This document shows, piece by piece, positions 25,739 to 35,526 of a stretch of 64,000 nt of DNA. A program made the position numbers and the translations under genes. This DNA is from an uncultured Alphaproteobacteria bacterium. Lineage in GTDB: Bacteria; Pseudomonadota; Alphaproteobacteria; HIMB59; GCA-002718135. The stretch's first letter is position 1. Each line of letters begins with the position of its first letter. The stretch covers positions 86,912-150,911 of the forward strand of contig CACNKX010000004.1 of NCBI GenBank assembly GCA_902621165.1. The letters run 5' to 3'. Below the pieces are notes generated by a model. The model did not search any database. It had not been told where the DNA came from and saw only the letters and a list, made by a program, of their open reading frames with translations.

Positions 25739-27037
25739 ATGATGAATCTTACAATCGTTGGTACCGGTTACGTTGGTTTGGTGACGGGAGTTTGCTTTGC
25801 TGAATTTGGATATTCTGTAACATGTATCGATAAAGATACGAAGCGTCTTGAAGAACTCAAATCAGGTACGTGTCCATTTTTTGAACCTGGAATGGATAAG
25901 CTTTTAGATAAGCATATTAATAAAACAAAATTATTATCTTTTGCTTCAAGCATAAAAAATAATTCAGAAAATACAGATATTTTTTTTATAACTGTTGGAA
26001 CTCCTACAAGAAGGTTAGAAGATGAAGCTGATTTAAGTTTTGTATGGCAAGTTGCAGATGAAATTTCAGAAAGTATAAAAAAATATTGTTTAGTTGTAAC
26101 TAAATCCACCGTACCAGTTGGAACGACAAGTGAAGTAAAAAAAATTATATCAAATAAAGTTGATCAAAAATTTTTTGATGTAGTTTCTAATCCAGAGTTT
26201 TTACGAGAAGGATCTGCTATTGATGATTTTATTAGACCAGATAGAATTGTAATAGGAACAGATAATAAAAAATCTGAAAATATAATGAGAGAACTTTATA
26301 GACCTTTATTTCTTAAGGAAACTCCAATTGTGGCTACATCAATAGAAACATCAGAAATTATTAAATATGCATCTAATAGTTTTCTAGCAACTAAAATTGC
26401 ATTTATTAATGAGGTTGCTGACTTATGTGAAGTAGTAGGAGCTGATGTTCAGCAGGTAGCACATGCAATGGGTATAGATAAACGTATTGGTTCCAAATTT
26501 TTAAATGCGGGACCTGGATTTGGAGGTTCATGTTTTCCAAAAGATGTTAAGGCTTTTGCTTCTACAGCTAAAAAGAAAAATATTGATTTATCTATAATTA
26601 ATGCAGTGAACAAATCTAATCAAGATCGTATAATTAAAATTTCTAGTAAAATTAGTTCAAAAATAAAAAATAATTCTACAATAACTTTTCTTGGTTTAAG
26701 TTTTAAACCTAATACAGATGATATAAGAGATTCTACATCGATGAAAATTGCATCATTACTTTTTGAACAAGGATTTAAAATACAATGTTATGATCCTGAG
26801 GCTATGGGCAATGTTAAAATAGAAAATTCTAATCTTGTTTTATTTAATTCTGCTTACGAAGCTTGTGAGGGATCCTCTGCAATCATTATTGGAACAGAAT
26901 GGAACGAATTCAGAGCATTAAATTTTGAGAAAATATCTAAATTATTAAAAGACAAAATAATTTTCGATTTAAGAAACATTTATATTCCAAAAGATTTAAA
27001 AGACATGGGATATGAATACTATGGAACAGGTAAATAA
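25739..27037 (+). CDS. ugd: UDP-glucose 6-dehydrogenase
   Basis: 432-residue NAD-dependent enzyme making UDP-glucuronate for surface polysaccharides. N-terminal NAD motif GTGYVGLVTG (8-17), the central FLNAGPGFGG, and the catalytic Cys in GFGGSCFPKD are all present, followed by FLGLSFKPNTDDIRDS, the UDP-binding domain pattern. Start is ATG 25739 or the adjacent ATG 25742. It overlaps the phosphohexomutase start by 26 bases, placing two nucleotide-sugar precursor genes in one transcript. Confidence 0.93.
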   Translation: MMNLTIVGTGYVGLVTGVCFAEFGYSVTCIDKDTKRLEELKSGTCPFFEPGMDKLLDKHINKTKLLSFASSIKNNSENTDIFFITVGTPTRRLEDEADLSFVWQVADEISESIKKYCLVVTKSTVPVGTTSEVKKIISNKVDQKFFDVVSNPEFLREGSAIDDFIRPDRIVIGTDNKKSENIMRELYRPLFLKETPIVATSIETSEIIKYASNSFLATKIAFINEVADLCEVVGADVQQVAHAMGIDKRIGSKFLNAGPGFGGSCFPKDVKAFASTAKKKNIDLSIINAVNKSNQDRIIKISSKISSKIKNNSTITFLGLSFKPNTDDIRDSTSMKIASLLFEQGFKIQCYDPEAMGNVKIENSNLVLFNSAYEACEGSSAIIIGTEWNEFRALNFEKISKLLKDKIIFDLRNIYIPKDLKDMGYEYYGTGK

Positions 27038-28427
27038 ATTGGAAATTGAGAATTTTGATAAAGAGGTTTTAAGAGAGTATGATATCCGAGGTGTGGTTGG
27101 TAATAATATTAATCAAAACACCGCCTATACTATTGGAAGAACATTTGCATACACGGTAATTAATCGCTTAAAATCTAATATAATTGCTACAGGCTACGAT
27201 GGGAGATTAACATCACCAGATTTACATAAAGCACTATGTCAAGGTTTAAAAGATTCAGGCGCTAAGGTAATTAATATTGGTATGGGACCTACACCTATGA
27301 CTTACTTTGCTCATTACCATCTTAATGCAGACGCAGCTATAATGGTTACAGGTTCTCATAATCCATCAGAATACAATGGCTTTAAAATGGTTTTAAATAA
27401 GCATTCTTTTTATGCCGAAGACATTCAAAGCCTTCAAAAATTAATTGATCAAAATGATTTAAAATTAGTCCAAGGTGAAATTATTAATGAAGATATTAAA
27501 AAAGATTATAACGAAAGATTATTACAAAATATTAATCTCAATAAAAAAATAAAAATTGCTTGGGATATTGGTAATGGTGCGATGGGAGCTGTCATTAAGG
27601 AAGTTACAAACAATTTAAATAATTCTGAAAATATATTAATTAATGAAGAAGTTGATGGAAATTTCCCTAATCATCACCCAGATCCAACTGTTCCAAAAAA
27701 TATGGAGCAATTAATAAAGTCAGTCAAAGATAACAAATGTGACATAGGTCTGGCTTTTGATGGAGATGGAGATCGTTTAGGTGTTGTAGACAACTTAGGC
27801 AATTTAGTTTGGGCGGATCAGTACATGTTATTACTATGCACTGAAATTGCTAACTTATACGATAACCCAAAAATAATTATGGATGTTAAATGTAGTAAAG
27901 TTTTTTTTGATGAAGCAAAAAAACTTAATTGCGATCCTATTATGTCTAAAACTGGTCACTCTCCAATAAAAGAAAAAATGAAAGAATTAAAATCCCCTTT
28001 ATCAGGAGAAATGAGTGGTCATGTATGTTATGCAGATGATTTTTATGGTTACGATGATGCAATGTATGTCGCGTTACGCTTATTACGAATATTATGTAAT
28101 CAAGAAAAATCCTTGAATGAGTTAATTAATATATATCCAAAAACTTATTCAACCCCTGAAACAAGGTTTGATGTAGATGAAACAAAAAAATTTTTAATTA
28201 TTGAAGAAATAAAAGAAAGAATAAAAAATACAGAAGGTAAAATTATAGATATTGACGGCATAAGAGTGGAAAATGATGATGGATGGTTTCTAATGAGAGC
28301 TAGTAATACCCAAAACCAACTAACTTGTAGAGCAGAGTCTACTTCTCAAGAAGGCCTTAAGTCTTTAATAGCAATTATCGAAAATCAGTTATCTCTAAGC
28401 GGTGTAAATTATAAGTTTACAGTCTAA
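27012..28427 (+). CDS. Phosphomannomutase/phosphoglucomutase
   Basis: 471-residue alpha-D-phosphohexomutase. The N-terminal YDIRGVVG, active-site phosphoserine loop TGSHNPSEYNG, metal loop DGDGDRLG, sugar-specificity loop GEMSGHV and C-terminal phosphate loop RASNTQNQLTCRAES are in order. It interconverts mannose or glucose 6- and 1-phosphates, feeding UDP-glucose for the adjacent Ugd. It starts within the end of ugd. ATG 27012 is used; an alternative ATG at 27021 would shorten it by three residues. Its 3' end overlaps the convergent carboxypeptidase by 11 bases. Confidence 0.92.
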   Translation: MNTMEQVNKLEIENFDKEVLREYDIRGVVGNNINQNTAYTIGRTFAYTVINRLKSNIIATGYDGRLTSPDLHKALCQGLKDSGAKVINIGMGPTPMTYFAHYHLNADAAIMVTGSHNPSEYNGFKMVLNKHSFYAEDIQSLQKLIDQNDLKLVQGEIINEDIKKDYNERLLQNINLNKKIKIAWDIGNGAMGAVIKEVTNNLNNSENILINEEVDGNFPNHHPDPTVPKNMEQLIKSVKDNKCDIGLAFDGDGDRLGVVDNLGNLVWADQYMLLLCTEIANLYDNPKIIMDVKCSKVFFDEAKKLNCDPIMSKTGHSPIKEKMKELKSPLSGEMSGHVCYADDFYGYDDAMYVALRLLRILCNQEKSLNELINIYPKTYSTPETRFDVDETKKFLIIEEIKERIKNTEGKIIDIDGIRVENDDGWFLMRASNTQNQLTCRAESTSQEGLKSLIAIIENQLSLSGVNYKFTV

Positions 28428-29529
28428 CAAAACAATCACGATTATATTTTTTCAATCTTTTACAAGCTGTATACGCTTCTTTTTTAGAAAAATTTTCAAA
28501 TCTAGATTCATAAAGTTGTTTACCGCTAACTTTGATCAGCACAACATTTGAAATTTTATCTTTAGTAGAAACTGGATATTTACTTTTAATTAATTTGATT
28601 TGTTTTTCTGCATTATTTCTATACTTAAATGTTCCAACAACAATGGAATAAGTATTTTTTTTCTTTTCAATTTTTTTGTTTGGAGTCTCATCTTTTTTAA
28701 CTATTTTTTTATTACTACTTTTTGTCTTAATATTTAATTCAGCAAATTCTTTATCCATTATTATTTTCAAAGATTGATTGCGTTGGCTTCCTGTATCACC
28801 CCCAAAAATAATTCCTATTAATCTCTTATCATCTCTAACAGCTGAAAAGGCTAATTGAAAACCAGATGCTTTTATATATCCAGTTTTAATTCCATCAGCA
28901 CCATCATAGCTTAACATTAATTTATTATGCGTTTTGTACGTCTTACCCTTATAAGTAAATTTTGTTTTGCTAAACAATTTATACTCTTCTGGAAAATTTA
29001 AAATTAGTGCATGTGAAAGTTTTGCTATATCTCTTGCAGTTGTTAATTGCGCTCTATTAGGCAGACCTGACGCATTTTTAAAAGTTGTATTATTCATACC
29101 TAAATTTTTTGCATAGCTTGTCATAAGTTTAGCAAATTCTTTTTCACTACCTGATATATTTTCAGAAACTACAGTTGCTACATCATTTGCTGATTTAATT
29201 ATAAGCGCATTAATTGCATCTCTAACTTTTATACTTGATCCTGCTTCTAAATAAAGTTTGCTTGGTGATCTTGAAGCAGCAATATTTGAGACACTTAATT
29301 GACTATCATAACTAAGTTTTCCTTTTTTAATATAATCAAATACTATGTAGAGAGTCATTATTTTTGTTAAGGATGCTGGATAATTCCTCGTATCAGCGTT
29401 GACTTCGAATAGTACTTCTTCTGTGTCAAAATCAATAACGATTGCTGCTTTTTTAGCAAAAAGATTTGATGAAAAACCTAATATTAAAAAGCTATTTAAA
29501 ATTATGATTAATAATAAATTTTTTTTCAT
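28417..29529 (-). CDS. D-alanyl-D-alanine carboxypeptidase (PBP5-type) with C-terminal SPOR domain
   Basis: 370 residues. A signal peptide (MKKNLLLIIILNSFLILGF, cleavage near LFA-KK) sends it to the periplasm, where it trims the terminal D-Ala of peptidoglycan stems. Active-site motifs are SLTK at 53-56, SAN at 113-115 and KTG at 215-217. After a lysine-rich linker an SPOR-like domain begins near 291 (YSIVVGTFKYRNNAEKQ), which would bind denuded septal glycan. The arrangement dac-(divergent)-clpS-clpA is common in Alphaproteobacteria. The usual PBP5 C-terminal amphipathic anchor is replaced by SPOR. Confidence 0.92.
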   Translation of the reverse strand: MKKNLLLIIILNSFLILGFSSNLFAKKAAIVIDFDTEEVLFEVNADTRNYPASLTKIMTLYIVFDYIKKGKLSYDSQLSVSNIAASRSPSKLYLEAGSSIKVRDAINALIIKSANDVATVVSENISGSEKEFAKLMTSYAKNLGMNNTTFKNASGLPNRAQLTTARDIAKLSHALILNFPEEYKLFSKTKFTYKGKTYKTHNKLMLSYDGADGIKTGYIKASGFQLAFSAVRDDKRLIGIIFGGDTGSQRNQSLKIIMDKEFAELNIKTKSSNKKIVKKDETPNKKIEKKKNTYSIVVGTFKYRNNAEKQIKLIKSKYPVSTKDKISNVVLIKVSGKQLYESRFENFSKKEAYTACKRLKKYNRDCFVRL

Positions 29530-29612
29530 TTTTTCTTGATTAACATAAGATTTTCGATGCTTTCAAACAGAAAAATACTTTAAAATATTCTAAAACATAT
29601 TATTTAAGGAAT

Positions 29613-29951
29613 ATGGCAAATGAAGATCAAAATAATAACAATAATAATAAGGAAGATTTTCAAAGAGGTCTTTTATTAGATACAAAGCCTAAGACAAAAA
29701 AACCATCCATGTACAATGTTCTGCTTTTAAATGATGACTATACTCCTATGGAGTTTGTTGTTATGGTATTAGAAAAAATATTTAATAAAAAACAAGAGGA
29801 GGCTACACAAATCATGCTTCATGTTCACAAAAATGGTATTGGTGTTTGTGGAACATTTACTTATGAAGTGGCTGAGTCAAAATGTAAATCAGTAATGGAT
29901 ATGGCAAAAAAAAATGAACATCCTTTACAATGCACAATGGAAAAAAGTTAA
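29613..29951 (+). CDS. clpS: ATP-dependent Clp protease adaptor ClpS
   Basis: 112 residues. A disordered Asn/Lys-rich N-terminus (about 1-30) precedes the ClpS core: [17 protein letters not shown] with the N-degron-binding Asn-Asp-Asp-Tyr-Thr, then [30 protein letters not shown]. It delivers N-end-rule substrates to ClpAP. Its stop overlaps the clpA start by one base (TAATG). Confidence 0.96.
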   Translation: MANEDQNNNNNNKEDFQRGLLLDTKPKTKKPSMYNVLLLNDDYTPMEFVVMVLEKIFNKKQEEATQIMLHVHKNGIGVCGTFTYEVAESKCKSVMDMAKKNEHPLQCTMEKS

Positions 29952-32224
29952 TGCTGTCACAAAATTTAGAAAAAACATTAAGAGAAGCATATCAACTAGC
30001 GACTACATATAAGCATGAGTATGTAACTTTAGAGCATTTATTATTTTCTCTTTTGGAAGACCAAGATGCAATTAGTGTTCTTAAGGCGTGCGCAGTAGAT
30101 ATTTCAAATTTAAAAGAAAGTGTTGAGAAATTTATTATTAATGATTTAGAAAATCTTAAAGAGAACTTTACTGGAGAGCCAAAATTAACAAATGGTTTTC
30201 AAAGAGTTTTACAAAGAGCTGCTATTCACGTCCAATCGAGTGGAAGAGAGAGTGTTACAGGAGCTAACATGATTGTAGCTTTATTTTCTGAGAAAGAAAG
30301 TCATGCAGTATATTTTCTTCATCAACAAAATATGAGCAGATTAGATGCTGTGCAATATATTTCACACGGTATTTCTAAAAGTAATGAAAGTTTTGAAAAT
30401 GAAGAATTTGTAGATAGTCAAACAAATGACAATAATGAACAACAAAAACCGAAAAGTGCTTTAGGTCAGTTTTGTATTAATTTAAATGAAAAATCAAAAG
30501 ATGGTAAAATTGATAAGCTAATCGGAAGAAGCAAAGAGCTAGATAGAACAATTCAAATTTTATGCAGAAGACAAAAAAATAATCCTTTATTTGTTGGAGA
30601 CCCTGGTGTGGGGAAAACAGCAATTGCTGAAGGATTGGCAAAAAGAATTACAGAAAAAAAAGTACCTAAAATTATGGAGGACGCAATTATATATTCACTG
30701 GATATGGGCGCTCTACTTGCAGGTACAAGATACAGAGGTGACTTTGAAGAAAGATTAAAAGCTGTTCTTAAAGAATTACAAAAGAAAGACAAAGCGGTTC
30801 TATTTATCGATGAAATCCACACGGTTATTGGTGCAGGAGCAACGAGTGGGGGATCAATGGATGCAAGTAATTTATTAAAACCATCCCTAGGAAATGGTAC
30901 TCTTAAATGTATTGGATCAACAACGTATAAGGAATTTAAAAATTATTTTGAAAAAGATAGAGCATTAGTAAGAAGATTCCAAAAAATTGATGTTAAGGAA
31001 CCATCAAAAGATGAGACTGTTAAAATTCTTGAGGGTTTAAAAACTTACTATGAAGAACACCATAATATAAAATATTCACCGGAAGCAATTATTAGCGCAG
31101 TTGAGTTATCGAATAAATATATAGGTGATAGAAAGCTCCCAGATAAAGCTATTGATGTTATCGATGAAGCAGGAGCATCTCAATATTTATTACCAGAAGA
31201 AAAGAGAAAAAAAATTATTCTTTCTAAAGATATTGAAGCAGTAGTTGCTTTAATGGCAAGAATTCCTACAAAATCTGTTAATCAAAGTGATAAGAACAGT
31301 TTAAAAAATTTAGAGAGAGATTTGAAAAATTTCGTCTTTGGTCAAGACAAGGCTATCGAAGAATTATCATCTTCCATTAAGCTGGCAAGAGCAGGACTAA
31401 GGGAAGATGGAAAGCCAATTGGCTCATATCTATTTTCTGGGCCTACTGGAGTTGGAAAGACTGAGGTAGCTAAACAGTTGAGTAATACACTTGGAATTAA
31501 ACTGCTTAGATTTGATATGTCAGAATATATGGAGCGTCATACAGTGAGCAGACTGATTGGAGCCCCTCCTGGTTACGTAGGTTTTGACCAAGGTGGATTA
31601 TTAACTGATGGAGTTGATCAAAATCCTCATTGTGTATTATTATTGGATGAAATTGAAAAAGCCCACTATGATTTATTCAACATTCTTTTACAAGTAATGG
31701 ATTATGGAAAACTAACCGATCATAATGGTAAGACGATAGATTTCAGAAACGTTATATTAATTATGACAACTAATGCTGGTGCAATTGATGTATCTAAAAA
31801 CAAAATTGGTTTTAATGCAAAAAGATCTAACGATGATAGTAGTGATGCAATAAATAGAATTTTTTCACCAGAATTTAGAAATCGTATTGACTCAATTATT
31901 CATTTTAATCATTTATCTAAAAATATTGTACTTTCGATAGTAGATAAATTTATTATAGAAATTGAAGCACAACTCGAAGATAAAGGTGTTTCATTATCGA
32001 TTAATAAAGATGCAAAAGAGTTCCTAGCTGAAGAAGGGTATGATGAAGTGTACGGTGCTAGAGAATTAGGTAGAGTAATACAAGAAAAAGTTAAAAAACC
32101 GATGGCTGAAGAACTTATCTTTGGTAAACTTGCTAAAGGTGGTCATGTTGAAATTACATGTAAAGATAAAAAAATTAACTTTGAATTTTCTAATAAACAA
32201 GAAGTAAAAAAAGAATTAGCCTAA
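29951..32224 (+). CDS. clpA: ATP-dependent Clp protease ATP-binding subunit ClpA
   Basis: 757-residue AAA+ unfoldase. I start at ATG 29951, overlapping the clpS stop, because [17 protein letters not shown] is the true ClpA N-domain start; an in-frame ATG at 29930 lies inside clpS. Two nucleotide-binding domains are complete: Walker A GDPGVGKTA with Walker B LFIDEIHTVIGAG, and GPTGVGKTE with LLLDEIEKAH. It threads substrates into ClpP, which is not in the window. The order clpS-clpA-COG3146 acyltransferase-ridA is typical of Alphaproteobacteria. Confidence 0.96.
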   Translation: MLSQNLEKTLREAYQLATTYKHEYVTLEHLLFSLLEDQDAISVLKACAVDISNLKESVEKFIINDLENLKENFTGEPKLTNGFQRVLQRAAIHVQSSGRESVTGANMIVALFSEKESHAVYFLHQQNMSRLDAVQYISHGISKSNESFENEEFVDSQTNDNNEQQKPKSALGQFCINLNEKSKDGKIDKLIGRSKELDRTIQILCRRQKNNPLFVGDPGVGKTAIAEGLAKRITEKKVPKIMEDAIIYSLDMGALLAGTRYRGDFEERLKAVLKELQKKDKAVLFIDEIHTVIGAGATSGGSMDASNLLKPSLGNGTLKCIGSTTYKEFKNYFEKDRALVRRFQKIDVKEPSKDETVKILEGLKTYYEEHHNIKYSPEAIISAVELSNKYIGDRKLPDKAIDVIDEAGASQYLLPEEKRKKIILSKDIEAVVALMARIPTKSVNQSDKNSLKNLERDLKNFVFGQDKAIEELSSSIKLARAGLREDGKPIGSYLFSGPTGVGKTEVAKQLSNTLGIKLLRFDMSEYMERHTVSRLIGAPPGYVGFDQGGLLTDGVDQNPHCVLLLDEIEKAHYDLFNILLQVMDYGKLTDHNGKTIDFRNVILIMTTNAGAIDVSKNKIGFNAKRSNDDSSDAINRIFSPEFRNRIDSIIHFNHLSKNIVLSIVDKFIIEIEAQLEDKGVSLSINKDAKEFLAEEGYDEVYGARELGRVIQEKVKKPMAEELIFGKLAKGGHVEITCKDKKINFEFSNKQEVKKELA

Positions 32225-33354
32225 TTTTTGAAAGGAAGATAATCTTCTAATTTTTCTTTTTGATTATCAATAAGCTGTTTTTCATTATCAAGAAAATTTT
32301 GAATAGCTTTGCTAAACTCTTGATCTTTTATCCAATGAGCACTCCATGTTTTTGTAGGCGCATAACCTCTTTGCAATTTATGTTCACCCTGAGCGCCTGC
32401 TTCTACAATTTTAATTTTATTTTGAATTGCATATTCAATTGCTTGATAATAACAAAGTTCAAAATGTAAAAATGGCACTTCATATTTTGATCCCCATAAT
32501 CGTCCATACAAATGAGTTTTACTTAGAAAATTGATTGCAGAGGCAATCATATTATCTTCTTGATAAGCCATTATAAGTAATATTTTGTTTCTAAAATTAT
32601 GTAATATTTCAAAGAAAAATTCTTTAGTTAAATAAGTAGAGCCCCATTTTCTTCCTGTAGTATCTAAATAACAATCGTAAAAAAAATTTATATGCTCTTC
32701 TTTAATATCATCTCCATTAAGTAATTTTACAGTTAAATTATTATTTTCAATACATTGTCTTTCTCGTCTAATAATTTTTCTTTTTCTTGAGGATAAGTCA
32801 TTTAAGAATTCATTAAAATTTTTATATTCATTATTGTTCCAATGAAATTGTATTCCTGATCTAACCATAATATTATCAATTTCATTCCAATTTGATGCAT
32901 CATTGACAAAATTAAAATGAAGAGAAGAAACATTTATTTTTTTTGCTTCTTCTATGATATTCTTAATTACTTGAACTTGTTTTTTCTTTTTATCTTTAAC
33001 TGACTTATTTAGAACAATTCTATCACCAGTAACGGGTGTAAACGGAATTGCAGATTGAAGTTTTGGATAATAGTTTATTCCATATCGATGATAGGCATCA
33101 GCCCAAGAATGATCAAAAATATATTCTCCAAAAGAATGATTCTTTATGTAAAGTGGACATAATGAGATAATTTTATCATTTTCTTGTTCAATATAATGAT
33201 ATGGTTGCCAACCTGTTTTGGTATTTGCACTATTACTTTTTTCTAAAGCATAAAGAAATTCATATTGTAAAAACGGATGATCATTACCAACACATTCGTT
33301 CCAATCAGAACTTTTGATGTTACTGAGCGAAGAGCAAAAAAAATGTTCACTCAT
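32221..33354 (-). CDS. COG3146/FemAB-like GNAT-fold acyltransferase
   Basis: 377 residues. Sequence HPFLQYEFLYALEKS near the N-terminus, HSWADAYHRYGINYYPKL, PFTPVTGDRI and the C-terminal HLQRGYAPTKTWSAHWI-type stretch (HKLQRGYAPT) mark the COG3146 family, formerly called peptidogalycan biosynthesis proteins, which carries two GNAT-like folds. Substrate is unproven. Its last 4 bases overlap the clpA stop convergently. It is followed by ridA upstream on the same strand after 9 bases, so the two are probably co-transcribed. Confidence 0.86.
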   Translation of the reverse strand: MSEHFFCSSLSNIKSSDWNECVGNDHPFLQYEFLYALEKSNSANTKTGWQPYHYIEQENDKIISLCPLYIKNHSFGEYIFDHSWADAYHRYGINYYPKLQSAIPFTPVTGDRIVLNKSVKDKKKKQVQVIKNIIEEAKKINVSSLHFNFVNDASNWNEIDNIMVRSGIQFHWNNNEYKNFNEFLNDLSSRKRKIIRRERQCIENNNLTVKLLNGDDIKEEHINFFYDCYLDTTGRKWGSTYLTKEFFFEILHNFRNKILLIMAYQEDNMIASAINFLSKTHLYGRLWGSKYEVPFLHFELCYYQAIEYAIQNKIKIVEAGAQGEHKLQRGYAPTKTWSAHWIKDQEFSKAIQNFLDNEKQLIDNQKEKLEDYLPFKN

Positions 33355-33363
33355 TTGGAGTAT

Positions 33364-33828
33364 TTATTTAATTTTAATTATTGCGTCTATTTCAACAGAT
33401 ATATTGAGTGGAAGAGCATTTGAACCAACTGCGAACCGCGCATGTCTTCCCTTGTCACCAAAAATATTAACTAATAAATCTGATGCTCCATTTATAATTT
33501 TAGGTTGATCAGTAAAGTTGTCATTACAATTAACAAAACCCCCCAGTTTTAAAAAACTGTCTAATCTATCCCAATCACCATTTATGGATGTTTTTAGAGC
33601 TGCGATAATATTAATGCAGCAAATTTCAGCTGCTTTAATTCCATCTTCTTCAGAAATATCTACACCAACTTTTCCACTATATAGAATTTTTCCATCTATT
33701 ACCGGTCCTTGACCCGATACATAAACAGTACTATCTGAAACTTTATAAGGAACGTAATTAGCTAGGGGTGTTGGCATATCAGGAATATTTAAATCTAATT
33801 TCTTGATATTTTCTTCAAAGATGTGCAT
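33364..33828 (-). CDS. RidA/YjgF/UK114-family protein
   Basis: 154 residues from ATG 33828; the longer frame from 33870 would add 14 hydrophobic residues not found in the family. RidA enzymes hydrolyse reactive enamine/imine intermediates released by PLP enzymes. Segments YVSGQGPVIDGKILYSGKVG and GRHARFAVGSNALPLNISVEIDAI correspond to the trimer active-site strands, with the conserved Arg of RFAVG that binds the carboxylate. This longer member with FVNCNDNFTDQPKIINGAS belongs to the COG0251 subgroup common in Alphaproteobacteria next to the COG3146 gene. Confidence 0.88.
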   Translation of the reverse strand: MHIFEENIKKLDLNIPDMPTPLANYVPYKVSDSTVYVSGQGPVIDGKILYSGKVGVDISEEDGIKAAEICCINIIAALKTSINGDWDRLDSFLKLGGFVNCNDNFTDQPKIINGASDLLVNIFGDKGRHARFAVGSNALPLNISVEIDAIIKIK

Positions 33829-33872
33829 TACATATATATAAAACAATTTGGGTGAAGGTAAAGAAAACAAAT

Positions 33873-34439
33873 ATGATTAAATTTAAAAAACTATTTATTT
33901 TCATCTTCATTTTCTCAATATTTTTAAAAGGAGAGATTTTAATGGCTGATGAAAAAAAAGATATTATACATATGACACTTAAAGATGGTGTTGTTGTAAT
34001 AGAAACAAAACCAGATGTAGCACCAAAACATGTCAAACAAATTAAGCAACTTATTGAAGAAGGTCAGTATGATGGAGTCGTTTTTCATAGAGTAATAGAT
34101 GGTTTTATGGCTCAGACGGGAGATGTAGAATTTGGAAATTCAACTAATGACGATTTTAATCTATCAAGAGCTGGTACAGGTGGATCAAAACTTCCGGATA
34201 TTGAGGCAGAATTTTCTTCTGAGAATCATGGAAGAGGGGCAGTGTCAATGGCCAGAGCTCAAAATCCAAATAGTGCTAATAGTCAATTTTTTATTTGTTT
34301 TAATGACTGCTCTTTTCTAGATGGTCAATATACTGTTTGGGCTCAAGTTACCAAAGGTATGGAATATGTAGATAATATCACAAGAGGTGAACCACCTGCT
34401 GATCCAGATAAAATAATTAAAATGGAGATTATTAAATAA
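33873..34439 (+). CDS. Cyclophilin-type peptidyl-prolyl cis-trans isomerase
   Basis: Catalyses proline isomerisation in folding proteins. The cyclophilin core is intact: FHRVIDGFMAQTGD with the catalytic Arg, GTGGSKLPDIEAEFS, MARAQNPNSANSQFFICFND and the C-terminal VWAQVTKGMEYVDNITRGEPP. Two starts are plausible. ATG 33873 gives a 188-residue form with a hydrophobic N-terminus (LFIFIFIFSIFL) that would export it. ATG 33942, with GGAGAG six bases upstream, gives a 165-residue cytosolic form beginning MADEKK, which is how cytosolic alphaproteobacterial cyclophilins often begin. It is divergent from ridA. Confidence 0.9.
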   Translation: MIKFKKLFIFIFIFSIFLKGEILMADEKKDIIHMTLKDGVVVIETKPDVAPKHVKQIKQLIEEGQYDGVVFHRVIDGFMAQTGDVEFGNSTNDDFNLSRAGTGGSKLPDIEAEFSSENHGRGAVSMARAQNPNSANSQFFICFNDCSFLDGQYTVWAQVTKGMEYVDNITRGEPPADPDKIIKMEIIK

Positions 34440-34443
34440 TTAA

Positions 34444-35526
34444 ATGTTTGTAGCTGACTTGCATAATGATCTTGTGCAAAGAGTTATCGAAGGTGAAGAT
34501 GTTACTAAACTTACATCGCACGGGCATACGGATATACCAAGGTTATTAAAATCTGAGATTGATTTAGAAATTTTAATTATTTGGGTCTCAAGCAATTCTA
34601 AAGAACCAAATTTTTTTAAAAGAGCTGATAAAATGTATGATGAGATTGAAAGAATTTCATCACATGAAGAAATTGTTATCCCCAAAAAAATCTCAGACAT
34701 TAATGAAGCAATAGAAAAAAATAAGTTAATACTTCCAATTTCAATGGAAGGTGGAGAGGGTTTAGAAAATGATATAAATAATTTATATCATTTTATTGAA
34801 AGGGGTCTTTTCTATTTCGGTCCGACTTGGAATCATTCTTTGGATTGGGTTTCATCAAATTATGATGAGACATACAATTTGTCAAAACTTAAAAGTCATG
34901 GTTTAAACAAATTTGGGAAAGAAGTTATTTCTATTTGCCAAGATAATAATGTGTTAGTTGATGTTTCGCACATTGGAGAGAAAAGTTTTTGGGATATTGC
35001 ATCAATAATTACCAAACCTTTTATAGCCTCGCATTCTAGTGTGTATAATTTGTGTCCTCATTTTCGTAATTTAAAAGATGATCAAATTGAAGCTATTAAA
35101 AAAGTAAAAGGGTTGATTGGTCTTAATCCATACCCTTTCTTTATTGATAAATCTTTTAAAGAAAGAGAAACCAAAGAAAGAAAAAAATATATTGATGAAT
35201 TAAATTCTATTGAAAGAAAATATTCAAACAAAACATCTCAATGGATCGCAAAACAACATTTTCTTCAAAAAAAATTAGCAAATATATGTCCGAGTATTGA
35301 AATATTTGTTGATCATATTGAGTATGTAATTAATCAAATAGGTATTGATTATGTTGGAATAGGCAGTGATTATGATGGTCTTGATTGTTTGCCAAATAAA
35401 TGGAATGATTGTCTAGATCACATGATTATTCAAGAAAGTTTAGAAAAAAGAGGATATAAAAATACTGAAATTGAAAAAATTATGGGTAAAAATATCTTAA
35501 GAGTTTTGGAAGAAATCTATAATTAG
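34444..35526 (+). CDS. Membrane dipeptidase family protein (peptidase M19)
   Basis: 360 residues. Zinc-binding and catalytic segments of renal dipeptidase-like enzymes are visible: DLHND at 5-9 (the DxH metal pair), SMEGGEGLEND, VDVSHIGEKSFWDI, ASHSSVYNLCPHFRNLKDDQI and GIGSDYDGLD. There is no signal peptide, so despite the family name it is probably cytoplasmic and hydrolyses dipeptides, including ones with D-residues. It starts 4 bases after the cyclophilin stop. Its end overlaps the convergent LysE-type gene by 30 bases. Confidence 0.9.
   Translation: MFVADLHNDLVQRVIEGEDVTKLTSHGHTDIPRLLKSEIDLEILIIWVSSNSKEPNFFKRADKMYDEIERISSHEEIVIPKKISDINEAIEKNKLILPISMEGGEGLENDINNLYHFIERGLFYFGPTWNHSLDWVSSNYDETYNLSKLKSHGLNKFGKEVISICQDNNVLVDVSHIGEKSFWDIASIITKPFIASHSSVYNLCPHFRNLKDDQIEAIKKVKGLIGLNPYPFFIDKSFKERETKERKKYIDELNSIERKYSNKTSQWIAKQHFLQKKLANICPSIEIFVDHIEYVINQIGIDYVGIGSDYDGLDCLPNKWNDCLDHMIIQESLEKRGYKNTEIEKIMGKNILRVLEEIYN

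Noticed and set aside
29640..29660. AAT repeat near the clpS start
   Set aside because: It encodes the disordered Asn run of the ClpS N-terminus; no sign of a microsatellite or phase-variable tract.
29930..29950. Earlier ATG for clpA
   Set aside because: It lies inside clpS; the family N-terminus begins at ATG 29951, which overlaps the clpS stop in the usual way.
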